Position numbers and translations under genes: made by a program. Shown one piece after another: positions 46,597-55,755 of a stretch of 55,836 nucleotides of DNA. Origin of the DNA: Streptomyces sp. WAC06614. GTDB taxonomy: Bacteria; Actinomycetota; Actinomycetes; Streptomycetales; Streptomycetaceae. Numbering within the stretch: the first letter of the stretch is position 1; each line of letters begins with the position of its first letter. The notes under the pieces are model-generated. The model did no database searches. It was given only the letters and a program-made list of their open reading frames with translations, and was not told the DNA's origin. Where the stretch lies: positions 1 to 55,836 of the forward strand of contig NZ_RPRY01000010.1 in the NCBI RefSeq assembly GCF_003949795.1, given 5' to 3'.

Positions 46597-48042
46597 TCAG
46601 TTCTCGCAGCGGTTCCCGGCGTCGGGCGACGGCGCCGCCCCGGCCAGTCCGGTCAGCAGGCCCGGGTCCAGTGGCGGTCCGCTGGGCAGCAGTCCCAGGA
46701 GCGGGGCGGGTACGGCGGCCGGTGCGACGCCCTTGTACCCCAGCCGCTCGACCGCCTCGTCGGACGGCAGGGCGTAGCGCACCCCGGCGTCCGTCACGAG
46801 GTAGCGGGTGGAGCCGGTCCCGGCCCCGGACTCGGCCCGTACCAGGGCGCCGCCGCCCGGCCGGACCAGCACCGTGTCGGCCGGTGCGCAGGCCGGGCGG
46901 ACCCCGGGCTGGGCGGCGGGCGGGCGGCCCGCCACGGAGTCGGCGTCCAGCACGGCGATGGTGGTCGTCGACGTGTGCGCGGCGGGCCGGGACTCGGCGC
47001 AGACGGCCTTGCCCTGACCGGCCACCACCAAGGTGGGCGGCCGAGCGGGCAGCGCGGGCCGGCCGGCCGCGGCGGCGGGGTGCCGGGCGAGGTCGTCCGG
47101 TCCGAGCGCCACCGGGGCGACGGGACCGCCCTGGTAGGCCAGCCGCTGGGTCCGCGGATCGCCGCGCAGCAGCTCGAACAGGGTCGGGGTGAGCGGCTCC
47201 AGGCCGGCCCGGGTCAGGACGTACCGGCCGTCCCCGGGGCCGGTGAAGAGCTGGCCGAGCCGGGTGGGGCCGGCCGCGAGCACGGGACCGGGCTCGCCCC
47301 GCCCGTCGACGGGGGGCGATGCGAGGTCGGGGCCGGCCGGGACGGCGTTGAGGAAGGCCGGGCCGACCGGGGTCGGCACCGCGCCGGTGTAACCGAGGGC
47401 CTGGAGGGCGCCGTTGGCGGTGTCGGCGCGCAGCCGCTGTCCGCTCCACAGCAGGTACACGGTGCCGTCCGGGGTGCCGGCCAGCAGGGCCTGTCCTTCG
47501 GTCAGCCGGACGCCTTCGCGGGGCCGCCCGATGGCGAGGGCCAGCCGGGCGGGACTCTCCCCCGCCCGGGCCGGCTGCTGCACCGTGCAGGCCAGCCACG
47601 GGTCCGGCTTGCGCAGTCCGGCCGCGGCCGGCAGGCCCTCCGGTGCGCCGACGATCCCCACGGGGGCGCCGCGGACGGCCCCGGCCAGGGACCGTTCGCT
47701 CACCCGCTGGACCGTCAGCCGGTCGCCGGCGACGAGCCGGGCGCTCGCCCGGTTGAGCACCGGGCGCAGCTCTCCGCCGAGGAAGAGGTAGCGCGCGCCG
47801 CTCTCGTCCGCCACGACCAGGGTCCCGGGCTTGGCCCAGCCGGTGGCGCCGCCCGGCCTCAGCAGCCCGTAGACGGTGACCACGAGGGCGAGCAGCAGTG
47901 ACACGGCGATGCCGATCAGATGGCCGCGGCCGGTCCGTGCGGCGGGCGAGTCGGGTGCGTCGGGGTCGGCCCGCAGCATGCCGGAGGCCAGTCTGCTCAT
48001 CACGAACAGATGGGCCTGCACTTGGTCCCGTCGGGACTGCAT
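46597..48042 (-). CDS. eccB: type VII secretion protein EccB
   Basis: A 481-residue bitopic membrane protein of the ESX core. The N-terminus MQSRRDQVQAHLFVMSRLASGML is the EccB hallmark; one membrane helix follows at about 45-62 (LIGIAVSLLLALVVTVYGLL); the rest is the extracytoplasmic domain of R-repeats with P-x-G-x-L-V-V-A-D-E-x-G-x-R-Y and conserved Cys (ACTVQQ, AVCAES, RPACAPA). EccB assembles in the hexameric membrane complex with EccC and EccD. GAGGAGG is 8 nt before the ATG. It is 35 nt downstream of eccD, the same operon. Confidence 0.94.
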   Translation of the reverse strand: MQSRRDQVQAHLFVMSRLASGMLRADPDAPDSPAARTGRGHLIGIAVSLLLALVVTVYGLLRPGGATGWAKPGTLVVADESGARYLFLGGELRPVLNRASARLVAGDRLTVQRVSERSLAGAVRGAPVGIVGAPEGLPAAAGLRKPDPWLACTVQQPARAGESPARLALAIGRPREGVRLTEGQALLAGTPDGTVYLLWSGQRLRADTANGALQALGYTGAVPTPVGPAFLNAVPAGPDLASPPVDGRGEPGPVLAAGPTRLGQLFTGPGDGRYVLTRAGLEPLTPTLFELLRGDPRTQRLAYQGGPVAPVALGPDDLARHPAAAAGRPALPARPPTLVVAGQGKAVCAESRPAAHTSTTTIAVLDADSVAGRPPAAQPGVRPACAPADTVLVRPGGGALVRAESGAGTGSTRYLVTDAGVRYALPSDEAVERLGYKGVAPAAVPAPLLGLLPSGPPLDPGLLTGLAGAAPSPDAGNRCEN

Positions 48043-48077
48043 CGGTGTTCCTCCTCGATCGGCGGGGTGGGGCGGTC

Positions 48078-49460
48078 TCAGCCGCCCACGGCGCGCAGGC
48101 CGTGGAACACGCCGGTCACCAGCAGCGCGAGCGGCAGCAGCGCGGCGGCGGCGACGGTGTGCACGACGTCGGCGATGCGCCCCCAGTACGGGAGCAGCCG
48201 GCGGCCGGGCAGCGTCCAGGCGACCACCAGCAGCGCCGTGGTGAGCGCCAGCAGCCCGGCCAGCATCAGCAGGCGCCCGTGCAGGCCCTGCCCGGCCGCC
48301 AGCCGTCCGGCCAGGAGCGCGGCCCCGTGGGCGCCCGGCAGCAGGACCGCCAGGCGGGCCGGAGTTCCGCCGACGGCGCGGGCGTGCAGGAGGAGCAGCA
48401 GGCTGAAGGTGCCGGCCATGGCGAGGGGGGCGGCTCCGTCACCGAGCGCGAGGAAGGTGACGGCCACGGCGGCGACCGCACCGCCGGCGAGGTGGAACGC
48501 CGTGAGGTAGCGGTCGGCGACCCGGCCGCGGGCCAGGACCCGGTCGGCCGGGAAGGGCTCGATGTCCTCCTGGAGTTCCTCGGCGTTGCGGGGCAGGGCG
48601 GGCATCCGCAGGCCGGAGAGGCGGAAGGAGAGGGCGGGCACGAACCCGCCGAAGCCGACCACGACGACCGCGCTCACGGCGGCCTGCTGCGCGGCCGACA
48701 GGCCGGCCAGCGCCAGCAGGCCCGCCGGCCCGCCGGCCAGGGCGACCACCAGGAGGGCGGAGAAGAGCGGCGCGGCGCACCCGACCGTCGCGAGGGCGAG
48801 CACCGCCGCTCCGGCCGCGGCGGAGGCGCCGGCGAGCAGCCGGGCTCCCGTCAGCTCCGGTCCCGCCGGTCCGCCCGGCAGCAGGGCGCCCGCCAGTGCG
48901 AGGAAGGGGACGGCGGCCACGCCCAGCGCGATCCCGGCCGGGGTGTCACCGACGGCGCGCGCCGCGGCGCCCGCGCCGACCAGCAGCAGCGCCCCGGTGA
49001 CGACGGCGGCCGGCACGCGCAGCGGGTGCGGCCCGGGCAGGGCCAGCAGGGCGAGCGCCCCGGCGAGGACGGCCAGGGCGAGGGCGAGGGCGAGACGGTG
49101 GGTGAGGGCGGGCCGCCAGGAGTCGGTCCGCTCGCTCATGCCGGTGGCGATGCCGTCCACCAGGTCGTCGAAGTCGATGGGCGGCAGGGCCTCCCGGCGG
49201 GCGCGCAGGTAGAGCCGGTCGCCGTCGCGCAGGTCGAGCGACTCGGGCGTGCGTTCCTCGTCGAGCGGCTCGCCGCCCAGGCGCTGGAGGACCCAGCCGC
49301 CGTGCTCGATCCCCTCCTCGGGCAACTCGGCGCCCGCGTGGCCGACCACGGCCGGCAGCAGGTCGCCCAGCGGCACGTCGGCGGGCACCGCGAGCGCGAA
49401 GTCCGCCCCGGGCGTGTGGAATCTCAGTCGGCACAGTCCGCCGACGACGGTGCTGCTCAC
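48078..49460 (-). CDS. eccD: type VII secretion integral membrane protein EccD
   Basis: A 460-residue protein. The N-terminal ~90 residues are the ubiquitin-like cytoplasmic domain (RLRFHTPGADFALAVPADVPLGDLLPAVV ... LDLRDGDRLYLRAR); FDDLVDGIATGMSERTDSW links it to about 11 hydrophobic helices. EccD lines the interior of the ESX complex. GTG 49460 has GGGGGTGAG in front. It diverges from eccC across a 187-nt intergenic region. Confidence 0.94.
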   Translation of the reverse strand: MSSTVVGGLCRLRFHTPGADFALAVPADVPLGDLLPAVVGHAGAELPEEGIEHGGWVLQRLGGEPLDEERTPESLDLRDGDRLYLRARREALPPIDFDDLVDGIATGMSERTDSWRPALTHRLALALALAVLAGALALLALPGPHPLRVPAAVVTGALLLVGAGAAARAVGDTPAGIALGVAAVPFLALAGALLPGGPAGPELTGARLLAGASAAAGAAVLALATVGCAAPLFSALLVVALAGGPAGLLALAGLSAAQQAAVSAVVVVGFGGFVPALSFRLSGLRMPALPRNAEELQEDIEPFPADRVLARGRVADRYLTAFHLAGGAVAAVAVTFLALGDGAAPLAMAGTFSLLLLLHARAVGGTPARLAVLLPGAHGAALLAGRLAAGQGLHGRLLMLAGLLALTTALLVVAWTLPGRRLLPYWGRIADVVHTVAAAALLPLALLVTGVFHGLRAVGG

Positions 49461-49564
49461 GCGTCGCTCACCCCCACTCGTGGCCCGCGAGGTGGTGCGG
49501 GCAGGTCCTGCGGGGCACCGCGGTCGGTGCCCGGGCGGCTCTACGGAGTGGGGCGGGGGAAAAG

Positions 49565-49586
49565 TTCAAGCGGCCTCGTATGAACC
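49565..49586. promoter_or_regulatory. inverted repeat GTTCA-N12-TGAAC between eccD and eccC
   Basis: A perfect 5-bp inverted repeat with a 12-nt spacer in the divergent eccD/eccC intergenic region, within an A-rich patch (GGGGGAAAAGTTCAAG). It could bind a regulator controlling both halves of the ESX locus. Promoter hexamers were not assigned with confidence. Confidence 0.3.
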
Positions 49587-49647
49587 CTCCGCGGGGCGCT
49601 GCCCGTCAGGGCTTGGCAGATGTCCGGGGTGAGTGAGGAGACCTTCG

Positions 49648-52600
49648 TTGAGCGTGGTTCTGGTCAGCCGCAAGGCCCGTCGCCCCGGCCCCGAGATGCC
49701 CGAGGGCGAGATCCAGCTCCAGGAGCCGCCGGAGCTGCCCGAGGCGCAGAGCGGTATGTCGAGCGTGATCACCATGGCGCCGATGGCCCTGGGTTCGCTG
49801 TCGATGGTCTTCGTCCTGCTGCGGCCGGGGGGCGACAGCGGGGGCCCGTTGATGTACGTGGCGACGGGCATGATGGCGCTGTCCGCGATCGGCATGCTGG
49901 CGACCCAGCTGATCCGGGGGGCCGGCGACCGCAAGCGGCAGCTGCGCGGCGAGCGCCGGGACTACGCGCGCTACCTGTCGCAGATGCGCCGCCAGGTGCG
50001 CCGGACGATCGAGAACCAGCGTCAGGCCCTGGCCTGGCGGCATCCCGCGGCCACCGAACTGGCCTCGCTGGCCGGCACCTCCCGGATGTGGGAGCGCCGT
50101 TCGGCCCATCCCGACTTCAGCGACGTACGCATCGGTACCGGGCCGCAGCAGCTCGCGGTGAAGCTGGCGCCCCTGGCCACCAAGCCGGTCGGGGACCTGG
50201 AGCCGCTCTCCGCGCACGCGCTGCGCCGCTTCATCCGCGCCCACAGCGCCGTACCGGACCAGCCGATCCCGCTCCACCTGCGGGGCTTCTCCCTCCTGCT
50301 GGTGCAGGCCGAGGAGGCCGAGGAGGCCGAGGCGGCCCGGTCGATGGTGCGCGCGGTGCTGGCGCAGCTGGCCGTCTTCCACGCGCCGGACGAGCTGCGG
50401 ATCGCGGTGGTCGCGCCCGGGGACCGGCGGGCGGACTGGGAGTGGATCAAGTGGTTGCCGCACGCCCTGCATCCGACGGACACGGACGGGGCGGGCGCCG
50501 TGCGCCTGATCGCCGACACGATGTCCGAGGTGGAGCAGCTGATCGGTGAGGAGTTCGCCGGCCGGCCGGCGTTCGAGCCGGATGCGGTGCCGTCCCGTGA
50601 CGAGCCGTTCACCGTGATCGTGGTGGACGGGCCGCGGCCGGCGGCGGGCCGTGCGGCGTCGGCCGGCCGCCGCAACAGCATCGTCATCGGCCTGGACGAC
50701 GCCTTCGAGCGGAAGGCCGCGCGCCTGACCCTGTGGCTGCGCGTCGAGGCCGGGCGGCTGGCCATGATCGGCAGCGACCGCAACGGCAAGGAGACCGTCA
50801 CGGACCTCGGTCGCCCCGACACGCTGCCCCGCACGGCGGCCGCCCGGCTGGCGGCCCTGCTCGCGCCGTACCGGACCGGCGACGGCGCCGAGGCGACCGA
50901 GCCGCTCACCGCCGACTTCGACCTGACCGCGCTGCTGGGCATCCACGACCTGCACCGGCACGACGTCCCCCGGCACTGGGAGCAGCGCACCGCGCGCAAC
51001 AAGCTGCGCGTCCCGCTGGGCATCGGCCCCGACGGGACCCCGGTGGAGCTGGACATCAAGGAGTCCGCGCAAGGCGGCATGGGACCGCACGGCATGCTGA
51101 TCGGGGCCACCGGCTCCGGCAAGTCCGAGCTGCTGCGGACCCTGGTGCTCGCGCTGGCCATCACCCACTCGTCCGAGGTCCTGAACTTCGTCCTGGTCGA
51201 CTTCAAGGGCGGCGCGACCTTCCTCGGGCTCGACCGGCTGCCGCACACCTCGGCGGTCATCACCAACCTCGCCGACGAGTCCGAGCTGGTCGACCGGATG
51301 CGCGACGCCCTGCACGGGGAGATGATCCGCCGGCAGGAGCTGCTGCGGGCCGCCGGGAACTACAGCTCGTTGCTGGAGTACGAGGCGGCGCGGGCGGCCG
51401 GCGCCCCGATCGACCCGCTGCCCACGCTCTTCGTCGTGGTCGACGAGTTCTCCGAACTGCTCTCCGCCCACCGCGACTTCATGGAGCTGTTCATCATGAT
51501 CGGGCGGCTCGGCCGGTCGCTCGGCGTGCACCTGCTGCTCGCCTCGCAGCGCCTGGACGAGGGCCGGATGAACGCGCTGGAGTCCCACCTGTCGTACCGG
51601 ATCGGGCTGCGGACCTTCTCCGCGATGGAGAGCCGCGGCGTGCTCGGTGTGCCCGACGCGTACCAGCTTCCCACCCAGCCCGGCAACGGCTTCCTGCGCA
51701 GCGACATCAGCACGTTGACCCGGTTCAAGGCCGCCTACGTGTCGGGCGGGTACCGACCCGCGCGCCGGGCCGCCCGGCGGGCCGCGGTGGCCGGGCAGGT
51801 CGTCGCCTACGGCACCCGGTACGTCGCGCCCCGGGTGCTGCCCGTCGTCGCGGAGGAGGAGCCGGCCGCCGAGGACAGCCGCTCGCTGCTCGACATCGCC
51901 GTGGACAAGCTCCTCACGGCCGGGCCGCCGGCCCACCAGGTGTGGCTGCCGCCCCTGGGCGTACCGCACTCCCTGGACGAGCTGCTGCCGCCGCTGGTGC
52001 CCGACCCGGAGCACGGGCTGACCACCGACCACGCGACGCGCGCCACGCTGCGGGTACCGGTCGGCGTCGTCGACCGGCCGTTCCAGCAGCTGCGCGACCC
52101 GCTCGTCGCCGACCTGTCGGGCGTCGGCGGGCACGTCGGCGTCGCCGGCGCGCCGCAGAGCGGCAAGAGCACCCTGCTGCGCACCCTCGTCACGGGCCTG
52201 GCGCTCACGCATTCCCCGCGCGAGGTGCAGTTCTACTGCCTGGACTTCGGTGGCGGCACGCTCTCGGGGCTGCGCGGTCTTCCGCACGTGGGCGGGGTGA
52301 CCGGACGGCACGACGCGGAGCGGGTGGTGCGCACGGTGGCCGAGGTGAACTCCGTGATCATCCGCCGCGAGCGCTCCTTCGCGGAGCTCGGCATCGACTC
52401 CGTCGCCGAGTTCCGGCGGCGCAGAGCGGCGGGGCTGCTCCCGGACGACGCCCACGGCGACGTCTTCCTGGTGATCGACGGCTGGAACACCTTGCGCCAG
52501 GAGTTCAGCGACCTGGTGCAGCCCCTCACTTTGATCTCGCAGCGGGGCCTCAACTACGGCGTCCACCTGGTGGTGGCGACCACCAGGTGGGGCGAGATCA

Positions 52601-53628
52601 CCGGTGGTCTGCGGGACCAGCTCCAGACGCGCTTCGAGCTGCGTCTGGGCGACCCCGTCGATTCCGTGATCAACATGCGGGCGGCCGGCAAGGTGCCCAA
52701 GAGCCCGGGCCGCGGGCTGACGGACGACCAGATGCACTTCCTGACGGCCCTGCCCCGGATCGACGGGATGAGCACCACCGACGACCTCGGCGCGGGCGTC
52801 GCGGCGCTGGTGGACCGGATCGCCGGCGAATGGACGGGACCGCGCGCGCCGGAGGTCCGGATGCTGCCGCTGCTGCTGGACGCCGCCGAACTGCCGCCGG
52901 CCGACGGCCGGCTGCGGGTGCCGATCGGTGTGGAGGACACCGAACTGGTGCCGCTGCGGCACGACTTCGAGTCCTCGCCGCACCTGGTCGTGATCGGCGA
53001 CAGCGAGTCCGGCAAGACCAACCTGCTGCGGCTCGTCACCCGCTCCGTGATGAGCGCGTACACGCCGGACGAGGCCCGGATCATGATGGTGGACTTCCGG
53101 CGCGAGCTGTACGACAGCGTGCCGGAGGAGTACCGGCTCGGCTACGCGGTCGCCGCCGACGTGGTGCGGCAGGCCGTGGAGGGGGCGGCGCGCGCCATGC
53201 GGCAGCGGGTGCCGTCGGCCGACATCGCCCCCGCCCGGCTGAAGCTGCGCGACTGGTGGACGGGGCCGGAGCTGTTCATCGTGGTGGACGACTACGAACT
53301 GGTCGGGGCCGGCGCCGGCGCGCATCCGTTCGCCCCGTTGCTGGAACACCTCGCGCAGGGCACCGAGCTCGGCCTGCACCTGATCGTGGCGCGCGCCGCC
53401 AACGGCGTCGGCCGCGCGTTCAACGACCCGCTGCTGCGCAAGCTCCAGGAGGTCAGCACCCCGACGCTCCTGCTGTCCTGCCCGCCCTCGGAGGGCGTGT
53501 TCTTCGACGGGGTCAAGCCCCGGAACCTGCCGGTCGGGCGCGGCCTCTACCTCACGCGCCGCCGGACCGTCCAGGTCCAGACGGCCCGGCTCGACGAGGA
53601 GGCGCCCGGGGGACCGGTGGAGCCCTGA
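49648..53628 (+). CDS. eccC: type VII secretion ATPase EccC (EccCa-EccCb fusion)
   Basis: A 1326-residue FtsK/SpoIIIE-type motor of the ESX system. Two N-terminal membrane helices (about 43-90), then three ATPase domains with intact Walker A motifs: GATGSGKSELL (~486), GAPQSGKSTLL (~834) and GDSESGKTNLL (~1117), and Walker B segments LFVVVDEFSELL, VFLVIDGWNTL and LFIVVDDYELV. Domain 1 supplies the main ATPase, domains 2-3 bind Esx substrates in known systems. I chose TTG 49648 (SVVLVSRKARRPGPEMPEGE, the usual EccC start) because GAGGAG is 8 nt upstream; GTG 49633 would add five residues. Ends 3 nt from the convergent isochorismatase-like gene. Confidence 0.96.
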   Translation: MSVVLVSRKARRPGPEMPEGEIQLQEPPELPEAQSGMSSVITMAPMALGSLSMVFVLLRPGGDSGGPLMYVATGMMALSAIGMLATQLIRGAGDRKRQLRGERRDYARYLSQMRRQVRRTIENQRQALAWRHPAATELASLAGTSRMWERRSAHPDFSDVRIGTGPQQLAVKLAPLATKPVGDLEPLSAHALRRFIRAHSAVPDQPIPLHLRGFSLLLVQAEEAEEAEAARSMVRAVLAQLAVFHAPDELRIAVVAPGDRRADWEWIKWLPHALHPTDTDGAGAVRLIADTMSEVEQLIGEEFAGRPAFEPDAVPSRDEPFTVIVVDGPRPAAGRAASAGRRNSIVIGLDDAFERKAARLTLWLRVEAGRLAMIGSDRNGKETVTDLGRPDTLPRTAAARLAALLAPYRTGDGAEATEPLTADFDLTALLGIHDLHRHDVPRHWEQRTARNKLRVPLGIGPDGTPVELDIKESAQGGMGPHGMLIGATGSGKSELLRTLVLALAITHSSEVLNFVLVDFKGGATFLGLDRLPHTSAVITNLADESELVDRMRDALHGEMIRRQELLRAAGNYSSLLEYEAARAAGAPIDPLPTLFVVVDEFSELLSAHRDFMELFIMIGRLGRSLGVHLLLASQRLDEGRMNALESHLSYRIGLRTFSAMESRGVLGVPDAYQLPTQPGNGFLRSDISTLTRFKAAYVSGGYRPARRAARRAAVAGQVVAYGTRYVAPRVLPVVAEEEPAAEDSRSLLDIAVDKLLTAGPPAHQVWLPPLGVPHSLDELLPPLVPDPEHGLTTDHATRATLRVPVGVVDRPFQQLRDPLVADLSGVGGHVGVAGAPQSGKSTLLRTLVTGLALTHSPREVQFYCLDFGGGTLSGLRGLPHVGGVTGRHDAERVVRTVAEVNSVIIRRERSFAELGIDSVAEFRRRRAAGLLPDDAHGDVFLVIDGWNTLRQEFSDLVQPLTLISQRGLNYGVHLVVATTRWGEITGGLRDQLQTRFELRLGDPVDSVINMRAAGKVPKSPGRGLTDDQMHFLTALPRIDGMSTTDDLGAGVAALVDRIAGEWTGPRAPEVRMLPLLLDAAELPPADGRLRVPIGVEDTELVPLRHDFESSPHLVVIGDSESGKTNLLRLVTRSVMSAYTPDEARIMMVDFRRELYDSVPEEYRLGYAVAADVVRQAVEGAARAMRQRVPSADIAPARLKLRDWWTGPELFIVVDDYELVGAGAGAHPFAPLLEHLAQGTELGLHLIVARAANGVGRAFNDPLLRKLQEVSTPTLLLSCPPSEGVFFDGVKPRNLPVGRGLYLTRRRTVQVQTARLDEEAPGGPVEP

Positions 53629-53631
53629 AGG

Positions 53632-54246
53632 TCAGGGGCGGGCGGACCAGCGCGCCAGCAGGTCGTCGGTGGTCGTGAGGGTGGCGACCAGGGCGAGGGA
53701 GTGGCGGAGCACCTCGGCGGTGTAGGCGGCGGGCACACCGGCGATCGCGTCGGTGGGCAGGACCACCTGGTAGCCGAGGTTGACCGCGTCGAAGACGGTG
53801 TTGGGGACGGCCACGTTGGCGGAGACCCCGGTGACGACCAGGGTGCGGCAGCCGAGGTTGCGCAGCAGGGCGTCGAGGTCGGTCCCGGCCAGCGGGGAGA
53901 GGCCGTGCAGGCGGCGTACGACCAGGTCCTCGTCGGCCACCTCTACGGGTGCGGCCACCTGTACGGCGCTGCTGCCGGTCAGTTGCCGCACCGGCAGCCG
54001 GGCGGCGGCCCGGAACAGCCGGGCGTTGGCGCTGGCCCCCCGTCCGTCCGGCCGCCGTTCGGCCACGGCGTGCACCACCTGGACGCCGGCCGGGCGGGCC
54101 GCGGCCACCAGCGCGGCGACCCGGTCGAGCATCCCGGAATCCCGCGCCTGGGCGGCCAGTTCGGGCAGGGCGCCGTGCTCGCCGACCACGCCGTTCTGGC
54201 ACTCGACGGTGAGCAGCACCGTGGTGGCGGGATCGAGCTCGGCCAT
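53632..54246 (-). CDS. isochorismatase-fold cysteine hydrolase-like protein lacking the usual triad
   Basis: A 204-residue protein of the isochorismatase superfamily by fold: N-terminal strand VLLTVECQNGV, RLHGLSPLAGTDLDALLRNLG, and VVTGVSANVAVPNTVFDAVNLGYQVVLPTDA. The family triad is Asp-Lys-Cys; here Glu15 stands for Asp, no Lys is at the expected place and Ala sits where the nucleophilic Cys should be. I recall a whole actinobacterial subfamily of this form, so it is not random decay. The ligand is unknown. GGGGGAG is at good distance from the ATG. It is divergent from the PPOX gene. Confidence 0.85.
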   Translation of the reverse strand: MAELDPATTVLLTVECQNGVVGEHGALPELAAQARDSGMLDRVAALVAAARPAGVQVVHAVAERRPDGRGASANARLFRAAARLPVRQLTGSSAVQVAAPVEVADEDLVVRRLHGLSPLAGTDLDALLRNLGCRTLVVTGVSANVAVPNTVFDAVNLGYQVVLPTDAIAGVPAAYTAEVLRHSLALVATLTTTDDLLARWSARP

Positions 54247-54286
54247 GGCTCCCCCTGGCGGGACGACGGAAGAGCCCTCATGATTC

Positions 54287-54301
54287 CTGACACATAGTCA
54301 G
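54287..54301. promoter_or_regulatory. palindromic operator candidate CTGAC-ACATA-GTCAG
   Basis: A perfect 5-bp inverted repeat with a 5-bp centre lies between the divergent isochorismatase-fold and PPOX genes (41 nt from one start, 22 nt from the other). CATAGT inside it could serve as the -10 of the PPOX gene, so a bound repressor would block that promoter. Confidence 0.5.
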
Positions 54302-54322
54302 ATGTGAAGGGGTGCGGGACGG

Positions 54323-54781
54323 ATGGACGACACGCAGCGGCGCGGCCGCCGGATCATGATGACGCCCGAGGAGGTCGACGCCTTCCTGCGCACCCAGCGC
54401 ACGTGCCGGGTGGCCACGGTCTCCCCCGACGGCCGCCCGCACGTGGGCGCGCTGTGGTTCGCCTGGGACGGCCGCTCCCTGTGGCTGTACTCGATCACCC
54501 GCAGCCGCCGGTGGGCCGATCTGCGCAAGGACCCGCGGATCTCGGTCGTGGTGGACGCCGGCGAGTCCTACGACGAGCTGCGCGGGGTGGAGCTGAGCGG
54601 GACCGCGGCCTTCGTGGGCGAGGCCCCCCGCACCGGCGAGCCGTGCCCCGAACTGGACGAGGTGGAGCGGCTGTTCCCGCAGAAGAACTTCGGCCTGCCG
54701 CAGATGCCGCACGACGGCCGGCACGCCTGGCTCCGGCTGACCCCGGAGTCGATCGTCACTTGGGACTTCCGCAAGCTGTAG
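54323..54781 (+). CDS. PPOX-class (pyridoxamine phosphate oxidase-fold) flavin/F420 oxidoreductase
   Basis: A 152-residue split-barrel protein. Signature parts: RTCRVATVSPDGRPHVGALWFAWDGRSLWLYS and the helix-strand RRWADLRKDPRISVVVDAG. The actinobacterial group of this type uses F420 or FMN, often in redox or heme/quinone metabolism; the substrate is not predictable. ATG 54323 follows GAAGGGG by about 10 nt. It ends 6 nt from the convergent LysR gene. Confidence 0.88.
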   Translation: MDDTQRRGRRIMMTPEEVDAFLRTQRTCRVATVSPDGRPHVGALWFAWDGRSLWLYSITRSRRWADLRKDPRISVVVDAGESYDELRGVELSGTAAFVGEAPRTGEPCPELDEVERLFPQKNFGLPQMPHDGRHAWLRLTPESIVTWDFRKL

Positions 54782-54787
54782 GGCCCG

Positions 54788-55702
54788 TCAGCATGCCGCC
54801 CGGCGCGCCGCCTCCTGCAGGGCCGCCACGCCCGCCCGGACCGACGGGCGCCGGGCGGCGTCCGCGCGCCAGACCGCGTACACGTGCCGCCGTACGCCGT
54901 CGCAGACCGGCAGCAGCCGGACCCCGGCCGGCACCGAGCCGCGGCCGAGCCGCGGGGTCACGCACACGCCGAGGCCGGCCTCGACGAACGCGAGCTGGGT
55001 GTGGTGCTCCTCGGCGATGTACGTGATCCGGGGCTCCACCCCCAGGCCGCGCAGGGTGAACACCAGCCACTCGTGGCAGAACTGGCCCTCGTTCCAGGAG
55101 ATCCACTCGTCCTCGGCGAACGCGGCCAGCGAGGTGGTGCGGCTGTCGGCGCGGTCGGCGAGCGGATGCCCGGCCGGCACGGCGATGTCGGCGGCGTCGT
55201 CCAGGAGGTGGACCCGGTCCAGTTCGGCCGGGACCGGCATGCGCTTGTTGTGCCAGTCGATGGCCAGGGCCAGGTCGAGGTCCCCGCGGACCACCGCGGC
55301 CATGGCCTCCTCCGGCTCCTGCTCCCGCACCAGCGGCCGCAGGTCCGGATGGTCGGCGTGCAGGGCGGTCAGCGCGGCGGGCAGCAGTCCGCGCATGGCG
55401 GTGGGAAACGCGCCGATCCGCAGCTCGCCCACGGCCCGGCCGCGGTGCGCCTCGACATCGGCCTGGGCGAGTTCGACCTGCGAGAGGATCCGGGCCGCGT
55501 GGTCGGCGAGCAGCCGGCCCGCGTCGGTCAGCCGCACCCCGCGCCCGTTCTTCGACAGCAGCGGCTGGCCGATCTCGCGCTCCAGCTTGGCCATCTGCTG
55601 CGAGACGGCCGAGGTGGTCACGTGGAGCCCGTCCGCCGCGCCGCTGACCGAGCCGTGGCGGGCGAGGGCGTCCAGGGTGCGCAGGCGCTCCAGGTTCAAC
55701 AT
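54788..55702 (-). CDS. LysR-family transcriptional regulator
   Basis: A 304-residue LTTR. N-terminal winged helix (LERLRTLDALARHGSVSGAADGLHVTTSAVSQQMAKLEREIGQPLL) and the usual linker helix (DHAARILSQVELAQADVEAHRG), then the periplasmic-binding-like effector domain. The ATG has no SD; TAGTAT lies 7 nt upstream, fitting a leaderless mRNA. It is divergent from the gene starting at 55777, with a palindrome between, the classic arrangement in which an LTTR controls its neighbour and itself. Confidence 0.93.
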   Translation of the reverse strand: MLNLERLRTLDALARHGSVSGAADGLHVTTSAVSQQMAKLEREIGQPLLSKNGRGVRLTDAGRLLADHAARILSQVELAQADVEAHRGRAVGELRIGAFPTAMRGLLPAALTALHADHPDLRPLVREQEPEEAMAAVVRGDLDLALAIDWHNKRMPVPAELDRVHLLDDAADIAVPAGHPLADRADSRTTSLAAFAEDEWISWNEGQFCHEWLVFTLRGLGVEPRITYIAEEHHTQLAFVEAGLGVCVTPRLGRGSVPAGVRLLPVCDGVRRHVYAVWRADAARRPSVRAGVAALQEAARRAAC

Positions 55703-55709
55703 GTAAGCA

Positions 55710-55715
55710 ATACTA
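55710..55715 (-). promoter_or_regulatory. -10 element (TAGTAT) of leaderless lysR-type gene
   Basis: On the minus strand TAGTAT is separated by 7 nt from the ATG at 55702, without a Shine-Dalgarno sequence. Confidence 0.45.
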
Positions 55716-55732
55716 CGACGTCACCCTTAAAG

Positions 55733-55755
55733 AATCTCGCTTGTCCTACGAGATT
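55733..55755. promoter_or_regulatory. LysR operator candidate AATCTCG-N9-CGAGATT
   Basis: A perfect 7-bp inverted repeat with a 9-bp centre lies midway between the divergent regulator and its neighbour. Its position overlaps the -35 of the rightward promoter, typical of an LTTR recognition site. Confidence 0.6.
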
